A stretch of DNA of 46,896 nt from Aeropyrum sp. (GTDB taxonomy: Archaea > Thermoproteota > Thermoprotei_A > Sulfolobales > Acidilobaceae). The stretch spans positions 1-46,896 of the forward strand of contig WAKF01000056.1 of NCBI GenBank assembly GCA_015523465.1, in the 5' to 3' direction. Positions 38,753 to 46,355 of this stretch are shown here, piece after piece (positions within the stretch are counted from its first letter, which is position 1; every line of letters begins with the position of its first letter). The position numbers were made by a program, and so were the translations under genes. Under the pieces are notes generated by a model. It was not told the origin of the DNA and did not search any database. It was given only the letters and a program-made list of their open reading frames with translations.

Positions 38753-39513
38753 AACTCACCCCTGAAGTACATGGCCGTAAGCTTGTGGGAGGGGTTTAGT
38801 GCCACCTCCCTTGTCCTCCCGAACTCGACAAGCTTTCCTTCATATATAAATGCGACATAGTCGCTTATCCTAAGCGCCTGCTGGGGGGTGTGGGTAACCA
38901 TGACGACGGTGACACCATCCTCAACAGCAACTCTCCTTATGGACTCCTCGAGCCTCCTAGCGTTGGTGGGGTCTATGTTAGCGGTAGGCTCATCAAGTAG
39001 TAGTATGCTGGGTTTGAGGGCTAATGCTCTGGCAAGGGAGAGCCTCTGCTGTTGCCCTCCGCTAAGCTTAGTGGGAGGCTCATGAAGCCTATCCTTAACC
39101 TCATCCCATAGCATCGCCGCCTTAAGAGCCCACTCCACAATCCTGTCTAGCTCATCCCTACTCTTAGCTAGGCCGTGCAACCTAGGTCCTACAGCCACGT
39201 TATCGTATATGCTCATGTGTGGGAAGGGGTTGGGAGTCTGGAACACCATGCCAACTAGCCTTCTAACCCTATAGGGGTTCTCCCTGTAAACATCGAGGCC
39301 GAAAACCTCTACCCTACCCTCGACTCTAGCATCGGGCACGTAGTCTAGAAGCCTGTTTATAGCCCTTAAAAGAGTGCTCTTACCGCTGCCGCTAGGCCCC
39401 ATGACTGCGAGTATGCTGCTGGGAGGAAGCTTAAATGATATCCCCCTGAGGACCTGCCTCCTTCCATACCAGACTTTCAAGCCTTCAACTAGGAGAGCAT
39501 AGCTTCCACCCAC
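38749..39513 (-). CDS. pstB: Phosphate ABC transporter ATP-binding protein
   Basis: A 254-residue ATPase of the phosphate importer. Walker A is 'MGPSGSGKSTLLRAINRLLD' (39-47 for the core). 'VGMVFQTPNPFPHMSIYDNV' is the PstB-specific Q-loop region. The signature 'LSGGQQQRLSLARALAL' precedes Walker B 'ILLLDEPTANIDP', and 'VTVVMVTHTPQQALRISDYV' supplies the switch His. It overlaps phoU by 4 bases and pstA by one. Confidence 0.94.
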   Translation of the reverse strand: MGGSYALLVEGLKVWYGRRQVLRGISFKLPPSSILAVMGPSGSGKSTLLRAINRLLDYVPDARVEGRVEVFGLDVYRENPYRVRRLVGMVFQTPNPFPHMSIYDNVAVGPRLHGLAKSRDELDRIVEWALKAAMLWDEVKDRLHEPPTKLSGGQQQRLSLARALALKPSILLLDEPTANIDPTNARRLEESIRRVAVEDGVTVVMVTHTPQQALRISDYVAFIYEGKLVEFGRTREVALNPSHKLTAMYFRGEL

Positions 39514-40355
39514 TACACCCTCACCCCCCTAATCGTGAGCCTTGCTAGCACGTAGACGAGGAGGAAGAGTGTTATGAGGACTAGCGTGGCGCCCCAAGCA
39601 ACCTCCCTCAAGTTCTCGTAGGGGGCCTGAGCGTAGTCGTATATAAGTAATGGTATAGCATCTCCGGGACCTAGCGGGTCTACGTTGAGGGAGGTCCTAG
39701 CCCTCCCTAGGGTGAAGAGGAGGGGGGCTGTCTCGCCCATAGCCTTAGCTAGCCCCACCAGGATGCCAGTTACAACTCCTCTAACGGCTATGGGGACTAC
39801 TATAGTGAAGGCAACCCTAGCCTTAGTCATGCCCAGCGCTAAGCCTGCCTCCCTGTAGGTCCTGGGCACGCTGGAGAGCGCTGTCTCTATGTAGGTGGTA
39901 ACGTAGGGTAGCATTACCAACGCTAGGGCTATGGAGGCTGCTAGTATCGAGGGTGATCCTAGAGGAACAACTATTATAGTAAAGACGAACATCCCTATAA
40001 GTATGGTGGGGAGTTCTAGGAGGGTCCTTGATAGGAGCCTCACTATCCTACCCAGCCTGCTATGGGGGAACTCCACTACTAGGACCGCAGCCATGAAGGA
40101 TATAGGCACCCCTACAAGGGTCGACAACAAGGCTAACTCTATAGTTCCTATGAGACTCGTTAATATGCCGTAGGTCCTATTCCCTGGGGGTGGAGGCACT
40201 TCCGTGAAGAACTTGAGGCCGGCTGAGGCAATAACGGGGCCACCATTAACGATGGCGGCTAAAGTGAGATGCAACACAGGCACTAAGGCCAAGAAGGCTA
40301 TTAGGAGAACGCATCCTTTAAATAAGATGTCTAAGAGGGCCCTAACTTCAGCCAA
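39513..40355 (-). CDS. pstA: Phosphate ABC transporter permease
   Basis: A 280-residue membrane protein with about six transmembrane segments. The first is 'GCVLLIAFLALVPVLHLTLA'. The coupling (EAA) loop is 'VPRTYREAGLALGMTKARVA'. 'GILVGLAKAMGETAPLLFTL' is typical of PstA, where the Gly-Glu-Thr-Ala motif is conserved. It overlaps pstC by 8 bases and pstB by one base. Confidence 0.93.
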   Translation of the reverse strand: MAEVRALLDILFKGCVLLIAFLALVPVLHLTLAAIVNGGPVIASAGLKFFTEVPPPPGNRTYGILTSLIGTIELALLSTLVGVPISFMAAVLVVEFPHSRLGRIVRLLSRTLLELPTILIGMFVFTIIVVPLGSPSILAASIALALVMLPYVTTYIETALSSVPRTYREAGLALGMTKARVAFTIVVPIAVRGVVTGILVGLAKAMGETAPLLFTLGRARTSLNVDPLGPGDAIPLLIYDYAQAPYENLREVAWGATLVLITLFLLVYVLARLTIRGVRV

Positions 40356-41277
40356 CCCACCTCACCCTCTCAATCATCCTAACTCCCATCCAGTTGATCA
40401 CGAGTCCGATAACGAAGAGGAATACACCTCCAGCAAAGAGGACCTCAGGCATTAAGGGATAGTAAGTAGCGTTACCGAACTGATTAGCTATCAAGGCTGA
40501 GACCGTGTAGGATGGTGCGAAGAGGCACAAGCTCACGTTGAAACTGTTACCCACTACCAGAGAGACCGCAACAGTCTCCCCTGCAGCTCTCCCATAGCCT
40601 AGGAGCAGTGCCGCCACTATAGCAGGCTTAATCATGCCAAGAACCAGCAGGACTTCCTGATACCATGCAGAGCTAACGGAGGCTGCAGCCTCCCTAAGAT
40701 GGAAGGGCACGCTGGCATAAGCCTCCCTAATCAAGGCGGTCATGAAAGGAGTTACCATGAAGGCTAGGAGCGTTCCAGCAGCTAGAAGTGACGCCCCGCT
40801 GAGGGGCTCACACGAGAATGTGGGTAGGAAGCCTATGCTCGAGTATAGGGGTCTCATCACGTAGTCTCTAAGGAAGGGGACAAGGTACTCAACCCCCCAC
40901 AAGCCGAAAGCTATGGTAGGGAACCCGGCAGCGACGTCGTTGAGGAAAGCTATAGCCCCCCTCAGGGGCTTCGGGGCTAGCTCCTCAACGGCTATTGCCA
41001 GTGAGACGCTGAGGGGTAAAGCCAGCACGACTGCTATAAACGCAGATACCAGGGTACCGTAGATGGCAGCTAAAAGGCCATAGTCGCCGGGAGAGTCCTC
41101 CCTAGGAGCCCACACATTCCTAAGGAAAAGGTCGATGCCATAAGCCTCGAGAGCTGGTAGGGCCTTCCAAGTTATAGACAATGCTAGCAGTAACAGGGCG
41201 GCTATTATGATGTATGCGAACGGCACCAGACTAAAATAAAATAGTCTATCCTCTCTAGGAACGCTCCTAGGGGGCAT
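40348..41277 (-). CDS. pstC: Phosphate ABC transporter permease
   Basis: A 309-residue membrane protein with about six transmembrane segments, the first being 'FAYIIIAALLLLALSITWKA'. The EAA loop is 'VPFHLREAAASVSSAWYQE', and 'LLGYGRAAGETVAVSLVVGN' is the conserved PstC segment (GRAxGETxA). It follows pstS by 4 bases and overlaps pstA by 8 bases. It forms the channel with PstA. Confidence 0.93.
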   Translation of the reverse strand: MPPRSVPREDRLFYFSLVPFAYIIIAALLLLALSITWKALPALEAYGIDLFLRNVWAPREDSPGDYGLLAAIYGTLVSAFIAVVLALPLSVSLAIAVEELAPKPLRGAIAFLNDVAAGFPTIAFGLWGVEYLVPFLRDYVMRPLYSSIGFLPTFSCEPLSGASLLAAGTLLAFMVTPFMTALIREAYASVPFHLREAAASVSSAWYQEVLLVLGMIKPAIVAALLLGYGRAAGETVAVSLVVGNSFNVSLCLFAPSYTVSALIANQFGNATYYPLMPEVLFAGGVFLFVIGLVINWMGVRMIERVRWVG

Positions 41278-41281
41278 AGTG

Positions 41282-42367
41282 TTAACCCTCCCTCACGAGG
41301 CTAACAGCCTCAAGGTTGAACCTCCTTATGTTGTCGGGGACTGGTACATAGCCTTTAACGACGTTACCTTCCATTTGGCCCTCGGTACTCACATACTCTA
41401 TAAAAGTCCTTACAGCCTCAACCTTTTCCTGGGGATACTCGACCCAGAATATGAGGAAAGTGAAGCTAACTATAGGATAAGCCCCTTCAACGTCGGCGTA
41501 TACCACATCCAAGGGCAAGCTACTGAAGTCTCCGAGGGGGCTTTCAGGCAATTCAACGTTTTGGACGGCCTTCTGTATCGACTCAATGCTGGGGAGAAGG
41601 AACTCGCCTCGAGGATTCATGATCGCCGCCATAGGCAAGCCCGAGTCGAGGGCGTATGACCACTCAACATAGCCTATACTATAGGGCGTGGATTTTACGG
41701 TACTAGTAACTCCCTCGTTACCTTTAGCGCCGACCCCATTACCCTTCCTATCCACAGGCCAATCTATAGCCTTACCCACCAGCTCTCTAGGCCATACGCT
41801 AGGCGCAGACTTGTGTAGGAAGAGCGTGAAGATCTCTGTGGTACCGCTCGAATCGGACCTGTGAACAGCAATTATCTCCTTACTAGGCAAGTTTAAACCT
41901 GGGTTCAACTCCTTTATCCGGGGGTCATCCCAATACTTGATCTCGCCCGTGTAGATCAGCGCTAGAACCTCGCCTGTGAGCCTGAGGCCTTCGCCAGCCT
42001 CCGGGAGATTGTATATTACCGCGATCGCTCCTAGTATGACGGGTAGCTGGATCACCTTGCCTCTATACTTTTCCCATAAGTTCTTCGGCAATGGCGGGTC
42101 GCTGGCGGCAAAGTCCCTAACACCGTCTAGGAAGTTAGCAAGGCCGGCCCCGCTACCTACACTCTCGTACTCGACAGCCAGCCAGGGATACTTAGACTTG
42201 AGCTGGCTAGCCCAAGCGTACATCTGGGGAGCTATAAAACTAGAGCCTGAGCCGATCAAGACGGTCTTTTCCGCCTCTTCGGCCCCAGTACTAGCAAAAT
42301 ACACTATTATGGCTATGAGGGGCAAGAATACTAGCGGCACGGCTAGCAAGAATCTGAGGCTAACCAC
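41282..42367 (-). CDS. pstS: Phosphate-binding protein
   Basis: A 361-residue extracellular binding protein that captures phosphate for PstCAB. The N-terminal hydrophobic helix 'FLLAVPLVFLPLIAIIVYFA' is a signal peptide or membrane anchor with no lipobox Cys. 'LIGSGSSFIAPQMYAWASQL' and 'ESVGSGAGLANFLDGVRDFA' with 'ASDPPLP' bind phosphate. 'AVHRSDSSGTTEIFTLFLHK' and 'GNEGVTSTVKSTPYSIGYVE' are strong PstS motifs. It is the first gene of the minus-strand operon. Confidence 0.94.
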   Translation of the reverse strand: MVSLRFLLAVPLVFLPLIAIIVYFASTGAEEAEKTVLIGSGSSFIAPQMYAWASQLKSKYPWLAVEYESVGSGAGLANFLDGVRDFAASDPPLPKNLWEKYRGKVIQLPVILGAIAVIYNLPEAGEGLRLTGEVLALIYTGEIKYWDDPRIKELNPGLNLPSKEIIAVHRSDSSGTTEIFTLFLHKSAPSVWPRELVGKAIDWPVDRKGNGVGAKGNEGVTSTVKSTPYSIGYVEWSYALDSGLPMAAIMNPRGEFLLPSIESIQKAVQNVELPESPLGDFSSLPLDVVYADVEGAYPIVSFTFLIFWVEYPQEKVEAVRTFIEYVSTEGQMEGNVVKGYVPVPDNIRRFNLEAVSLVREG

Positions 42368-42404
42368 GCCTCAACCCTCCAGCACTCCAAACTCTGGGTC
42401 TAGA

Positions 42405-42459
42405 CCTAAAACTACTTAGTACTATGACTACAGAGAAACTTATAGGTACTAGTAGCTAC
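42405..42459. promoter_or_regulatory. Divergent pst/AbrB-PhoU control region with related repeats
   Basis: CTTATA at 42439-42444 is centred about 33 bases before the GTG at 42475. CCTAAAAC at 42405-42412 (GTTTTAGG on the minus strand) may serve pstS. Two related sequences, TAGTACTATGACTAC (42417-42431) and TAGGTACTAGTAGCTAC (42443-42459), lie between and around the boxes and look like operator copies. The AbrB-PhoU protein encoded beside them is a candidate ligand. Confidence 0.4.
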
Positions 42460-42474
42460 TTAAACAGCTAGTGG

Positions 42475-43506
42475 GTGCTAGTAGTGGAGAGGAGTATTAT
42501 ACAGGTAGGGAGCTCAGCCCTAGCAATAACGCTGCCAGCCTTGTGGGCTCGAATGCACGGCCTCAAGCCGCGTGATAAAGTGGAGGTTGAGGTAATGGCG
42601 GATGGAAGTCTCAGAGTCACGCCCCAGAAGAAAATGGGTAGAGGTTACCTTTCGAGGACGATCAGGGTAGGGGTTGAAATGGATAGGGGTAGCATAGTTA
42701 GGGAGGTTGTAGCGTCCTATTTAGCTGGCTTCGCCAGGATAAAAATAGAATATAGTAGCCAAAGCTATCCCAAGGTTAAGGGTCTTAGGCGGCTCCTCGA
42801 GGAAGTCATGCTAGGCTTGACACTAGTTGATGAGGGGGCCGGCTACATGGAGTTCTACGTGACTGTAGACCCGGGGTCTATGGACTTCTGGGACGCCGTC
42901 TCTAAGGCTTACCATGCCACGCTAGCTATGCTCAGAGATACTATAGGCGCCGTAGAGAGAGGCGACGCTGAGACCCTCGAGAGTATACTGGAAAGGGACA
43001 CGCTGGTAGACAGGCTCTACCTATACTCTATGAGGAAGATGAACATGGCGTTACTGGGGCTTGAGCCTTTTAACAGCTTAGGCTTATCAAGCCTAGCCGA
43101 AGCCCCTAGCATGGTTATGGCCGTGAAGAGTATAGAGCGGGTAGCCGACCACACCACTATTATAGCGTCCAACTCGCTAGCCCTGCTGAAAAAAGGTAGA
43201 GGCATGGCGCCCGAAGTGCTAGACATGGTAAAGGAGGCTTTCTCAGCCTTCGAAACCTCGGGTAAGGCTCTGCTGGGTAGGAGCAGAAGAGCCGCTGAAA
43301 GGGTGGCAGAGGTAATAGACCGCTACCCAGGCAAAAGGTTCCCCTCGCTCTCTGCGGGGGAGCTGGAGGAGGCCCTGATACTAGACTCTGCTAGGAGGAT
43401 ACTAGGCTACAGCCTAGACATAGCTGAGAGCGTATTAGACTTGGAGAGCGTGAGAGAGGCCGCTAAAGCTTCCATGCAAATAGACTCCGGGGACCAGGCT
43501 AGGTAA
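42475..43506 (+). CDS. AbrB-PhoU fusion regulator
   Basis: A 343-residue protein. The N-terminal 50 residues form a SpoVT/AbrB-type swapped-hairpin DNA-binding domain ('VERSIIQVGSSALAITLPAL', 'GLKPRDKVEVEVMADGSLRV'). The remainder is PhoU-like, with 'YHATLAMLRDTIGAVERGDA', 'DRLYLYSMRKMNMALLGLEP' and the metal-binding-like 'VKSIERVADHTTIIASNSLA'. Archaea often use such fusions beside pst genes, presumably as phosphate-responsive regulators; that role is inferred from position and domains. It is transcribed divergently from pstS, starts with GTG and is probably leaderless. Confidence 0.88.
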   Translation: MLVVERSIIQVGSSALAITLPALWARMHGLKPRDKVEVEVMADGSLRVTPQKKMGRGYLSRTIRVGVEMDRGSIVREVVASYLAGFARIKIEYSSQSYPKVKGLRRLLEEVMLGLTLVDEGAGYMEFYVTVDPGSMDFWDAVSKAYHATLAMLRDTIGAVERGDAETLESILERDTLVDRLYLYSMRKMNMALLGLEPFNSLGLSSLAEAPSMVMAVKSIERVADHTTIIASNSLALLKKGRGMAPEVLDMVKEAFSAFETSGKALLGRSRRAAERVAEVIDRYPGKRFPSLSAGELEEALILDSARRILGYSLDIAESVLDLESVREAAKASMQIDSGDQAR

Positions 43507-43554
43507 GCAGGCAGCGCCATTTAATTCTGGCATGGGGTAACGCTGTGGCGTTGG

Positions 43555-44220
43555 TCAGGATAGTAATGCTTCATTGCCTCGGAGAGCGCTTTGCCCACCC
43601 CCTCTAAGAGCCCTCACGGGCCTACTAGAAAAGGCTCTAACCCTGTTGGCAGCCCTCTCAGCAGCCGCAAGTATCTCAGAAGCCAGGTTTACCTCGTATG
43701 CTAGCTCGTCTTCATATTCCGAGGCTTGCTCGAGAAAGGATGCTATTAAGGGTAGAGTATTGAAGGCTATCTCCCTCAGCCTCTCCAACTCCCTCCTAGT
43801 CAGCCTGGGCGACGATGCTATCCTCTCCAACTCCCTAAGAACACCCTCTGGATCGAGGCTTGCAAACTGCACTCTAAGCACCCTAACCTTAGGGTCTAGT
43901 ACATCACTCCTAGGGGCACCTTCGTATTCTCTCACTGCATTCTCTATAGCCTCTCTATCGACAATCCTCCACCAGTGCTGGCTCCCACTCCTAAAGCTAG
44001 TCTCTATGACGCCATACTCCTTCTCCAGCTTGGAAAGCAGTATGGCAGGGTTATACTCGACTCCGTAGCTGGAAAGCCTAGCCTTAACACCCTTAAAGCT
44101 GAAATCGCCTAGGGAGGGGCCCCGGCGGGGCTTGCTAGCCTCCTCGAGAATAGCCTTTAACAGTGCATAGGCCCTCTCACCATACCTAGCCATAAACTCC
44201 TCCAGCAACGATAACCTCAC
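43555..44220 (-). CDS. Winged-helix protein of unknown function
   Basis: A 221-residue protein with an N-terminal winged-helix-like region ('EFMARYGERAYALLKAILEE', 'SYGVEYNPAILLSKLEKEYG', 'IETSFRSGSQHWWRIVDREA') and a long helical C-terminal half with coiled-coil character ('LTRRELERLREIAFNTLPLI', 'ELAYEVNLASEILAAAERAA'). It ends in a Gly/Arg-rich tail. I think it is conserved among crenarchaea but cannot name it. It is transcribed from the TATA box at 44242-44253 with a leaderless start and lies convergent to the AbrB-PhoU regulator. Confidence 0.6.
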   Translation of the reverse strand: MRLSLLEEFMARYGERAYALLKAILEEASKPRRGPSLGDFSFKGVKARLSSYGVEYNPAILLSKLEKEYGVIETSFRSGSQHWWRIVDREAIENAVREYEGAPRSDVLDPKVRVLRVQFASLDPEGVLRELERIASSPRLTRRELERLREIAFNTLPLIASFLEQASEYEDELAYEVNLASEILAAAERAANRVRAFSSRPVRALRGGGQSALRGNEALLS

Positions 44221-44241
44221 CCTCCCCGCCGGGGCCCCGAG

Positions 44242-44253
44242 AGTATAATATTA
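44242..44253. promoter_or_regulatory. Bidirectional TATA box between the winged-helix gene and ABC exporter
   Basis: AGTATAATATTA is centred 28 bases before the minus-strand ATG at 44220. It can also read as a TATA element for the plus-strand exporter genes starting at 44304, leaving a leader of about 30 bases in GC-rich sequence. Confidence 0.45.
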
Positions 44254-44303
44254 GCCCTCTAATTTCCCCGTTTACCCTCCCCACACCGGGGGTAGGCTTT
44301 CCT

Positions 44304-45059
44304 GTGGAGGACTGTGGGGGCCTGGCGGCCTGTATGAGGGGCGTGTGGAAGAGGCTTGGAGGCAGGGATGTGCTTAAGGGTGTAACGCTCTCGGTCGAGA
44401 AGGGGTCTGTGCACGTGGTGGCGGGCCTCAACGGGTCGGGTAAGACAACTTCTATGAGGGTACTCTTAGGCCTCTACAAGCCAGACCGGGGGGTGGTAAG
44501 GCTTCTGGGGCGAGACCCTAGGGGGCCTGGGAGAGGCGAGCTTATGAGGCGTGTAGGCTACGTGCCTGAGGACGCTCAGCCCTATGAGAGGCTTACAGGG
44601 CTAGAGAACCTACTATTTTATGCTAGGCTCTATGCCGAGAGCGAGGAGGAGGCTTGGAGGCTAGTGGAGGAGGCTGCAAAGATCACAGGCTTGGACTGGA
44701 GTGTTCTAGAGCGCCAGAGGGCGGGCTCCTACAGTAAGGGTATGAAGCGCCGCCTGCTTCTAGCAGCAGCTCTAATGCACTCGCCCGACCTCCTAGTAGC
44801 AGACGAGCCTCTGTCAGGGCTTGACGCGATATCGGCTTTCAACATTAAAAGGCTCATAACGAGGCTGGCAGGGAGGGGCTCGACGTTCATAATAACGACG
44901 CACGACCTCAGGGTGGCGGAGGAGCTGGCGGATAGGGTTACATTCATCCACGCAGGCAAAACGGTCTTTGAGGGGGCTGTTAGGGACGCCTTAGACTCTT
45001 TCTCTGCCGACACGCTGGAGGAGGCCTTTGTGAGGGCGGTAGGCGGTGGGAAGGGCTAG
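44304..45059 (+). CDS. ABC transporter ATP-binding protein (ABC-2 exporter type)
   Basis: A 251-residue ATPase of the CcmA/NatA type. Walker A is 'VVAGLNGSGKTTSMRVLLGL'; 'VGYVPEDAQPYERLTGLENL' is the Q-loop region. The signature 'GSYSKGMKRRLLLAAALMHS' replaces LSGGQ with YSKGM, as in drug and sodium exporters. Walker B is 'LLVADEPLSGLDA', and 'STFIITTHDLRVAEELADRV' gives the switch His. The start is GTG; an ATG ten codons further in is possible. It overlaps the permease gene by 14 bases. The substrate is unknown. Confidence 0.88.
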   Translation: MEDCGGLAACMRGVWKRLGGRDVLKGVTLSVEKGSVHVVAGLNGSGKTTSMRVLLGLYKPDRGVVRLLGRDPRGPGRGELMRRVGYVPEDAQPYERLTGLENLLFYARLYAESEEEAWRLVEEAAKITGLDWSVLERQRAGSYSKGMKRRLLLAAALMHSPDLLVADEPLSGLDAISAFNIKRLITRLAGRGSTFIITTHDLRVAEELADRVTFIHAGKTVFEGAVRDALDSFSADTLEEAFVRAVGGGKG

Positions 45060-46236
45060 GACTGTGTTCTGGAAGGAGGTTAAGGACCTTTCTAGGGATT
45101 ATAGGACTATAGCGTACGTCGTCCTGCTGCCGCTCGTAGCCCTGCCGGGGATGGCGCTGCTATCTGGAGGGCTGTATACGGCGCAGATGGTAACTGTTGG
45201 CATCATCGACGAGGATGGCAGTCAACTGTCTAAGGCGTTTGTGGAGGGGCTCGCGGGGTACATTGTAAGGAGTGTACAAGGGGCTACAGTGGAAGTAGTA
45301 GTTGGGGGTAGGGGCGACTTCACGGTAATAGTGCCTAGGGGCTTCGGCGAGTCCCTCACAAAAATAGACGGCAGGACCTACCTCACCCTAAGCTACTCAC
45401 CAGGCCCTCCAGTCTTCTCCGCGATAGAATCAGCAGTCAGGTCCTACACTCTAGCCTTCGAGAGGGCTGTTGTGGAGGGTAGGGTGTCTAGCCTCGCGGA
45501 CGCCGCCGGTCTCGAGGTCAACGTTGACTCGCTCCTCGACCCCATAGAGGTTAGGGTTAGCTACGTGACCCCCGGGGGGGCTCCGGCCGGGAGGGAGGCG
45601 GGGGTTATAGCGTTCTCAGCCAGGATAATAGCTTTCTCCCTCTTCTTCGTAGTCAACCCCGCAGTAGTCTTTATGAGTGACGCTGTTGTGGGGGAGAAGG
45701 AGAGGAGGAGCCTGGAGAGGCTCCTAACAGCCCCCGCCTCACCGAGGGACGTGCTGGCGGGGAAGCTAGCGGCATCGCTCCTCCTCAGCCTAGCGGCGGC
45801 TGTGGCCGACAGTATAGGTATAGTCGCCTTCTTCATACTATCTGGAGCCTCATTCGAGGTTGGCCTGGGGCTAGCGGCCACCTGGGCCGCCTCCACCATA
45901 GTCCTCGTTGCCTTCACAAGCGGCCTCGTAGCAGCCCTCTCAGCATGGAGCGGCAGCCTTAGGAGCGCCCAGAGCACGTCCTTCGCAGTACTCATGGTAG
46001 CCCTCGCAATCTACTTCTCCTCCCTCATAGTAGACTTCGAAAGCCTCCCAGGCTGGGCTAAGGCGGTGCTACTAGCCATACCCTACACCCACGCCAGCAT
46101 AGCGATCTTCAACGCTTCGTTCGGCGAGGCTGCGGGGGTCATCATCCACCTAGGAATCCTGGCCGCCTTCACAATACTATCCTTCATAGCGGCCCTCAGG
46201 ATGTTCGAGCCCGAGAGGCTAGTATCCTTCAAGTAG
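45046..46236 (+). CDS. ABC-2 type transporter permease
   Basis: A 396-residue membrane protein of the NatB/ABC-2 type. One transmembrane helix near the N-terminus ('TIAYVVLLPLVALPGMALLS') is followed by a large extracellular domain (about 40-190), then about five helices ('IAFSLFFVVNPAVVFMSDAV', 'AASLLLSLAAAVADSIGIVA' and 'LGILAAFTILSFIAALRMF'). 'EKERRSLERLLTAPASPRDV' is the conserved ABC-2 coupling segment. It pairs with the ATPase it overlaps. Confidence 0.88.
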   Translation: MGRARTVFWKEVKDLSRDYRTIAYVVLLPLVALPGMALLSGGLYTAQMVTVGIIDEDGSQLSKAFVEGLAGYIVRSVQGATVEVVVGGRGDFTVIVPRGFGESLTKIDGRTYLTLSYSPGPPVFSAIESAVRSYTLAFERAVVEGRVSSLADAAGLEVNVDSLLDPIEVRVSYVTPGGAPAGREAGVIAFSARIIAFSLFFVVNPAVVFMSDAVVGEKERRSLERLLTAPASPRDVLAGKLAASLLLSLAAAVADSIGIVAFFILSGASFEVGLGLAATWAASTIVLVAFTSGLVAALSAWSGSLRSAQSTSFAVLMVALAIYFSSLIVDFESLPGWAKAVLLAIPYTHASIAIFNASFGEAAGVIIHLGILAAFTILSFIAALRMFEPERLVSFK

Positions 46237-46355
46237 GGGGCTCGGGTGGTTGATCCCTCTCCACCCCCCAGAAGCCTGGAGTCGGAGTCCGCTATCCTCC
46301 TCACAGCCCCCAGCATCCTACACCAGGCAAAGACGCTATAAGCACCGCCACCCGC

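Noticed and set aside
41279-41659. 126-codon plus-strand ORF opposite pstS
   Set aside because: Antisense to a well-supported binding protein; no family features.
43574-44068. 164-codon plus-strand ORF opposite the winged-helix gene
   Set aside because: Ser/Leu-rich shadow frame; the minus-strand frame has the promoter and a folded-looking product.
45561-45995. 144-codon minus-strand ORF inside the ABC-2 permease gene
   Set aside because: Composition typical of an antisense frame of a GC-rich membrane protein.
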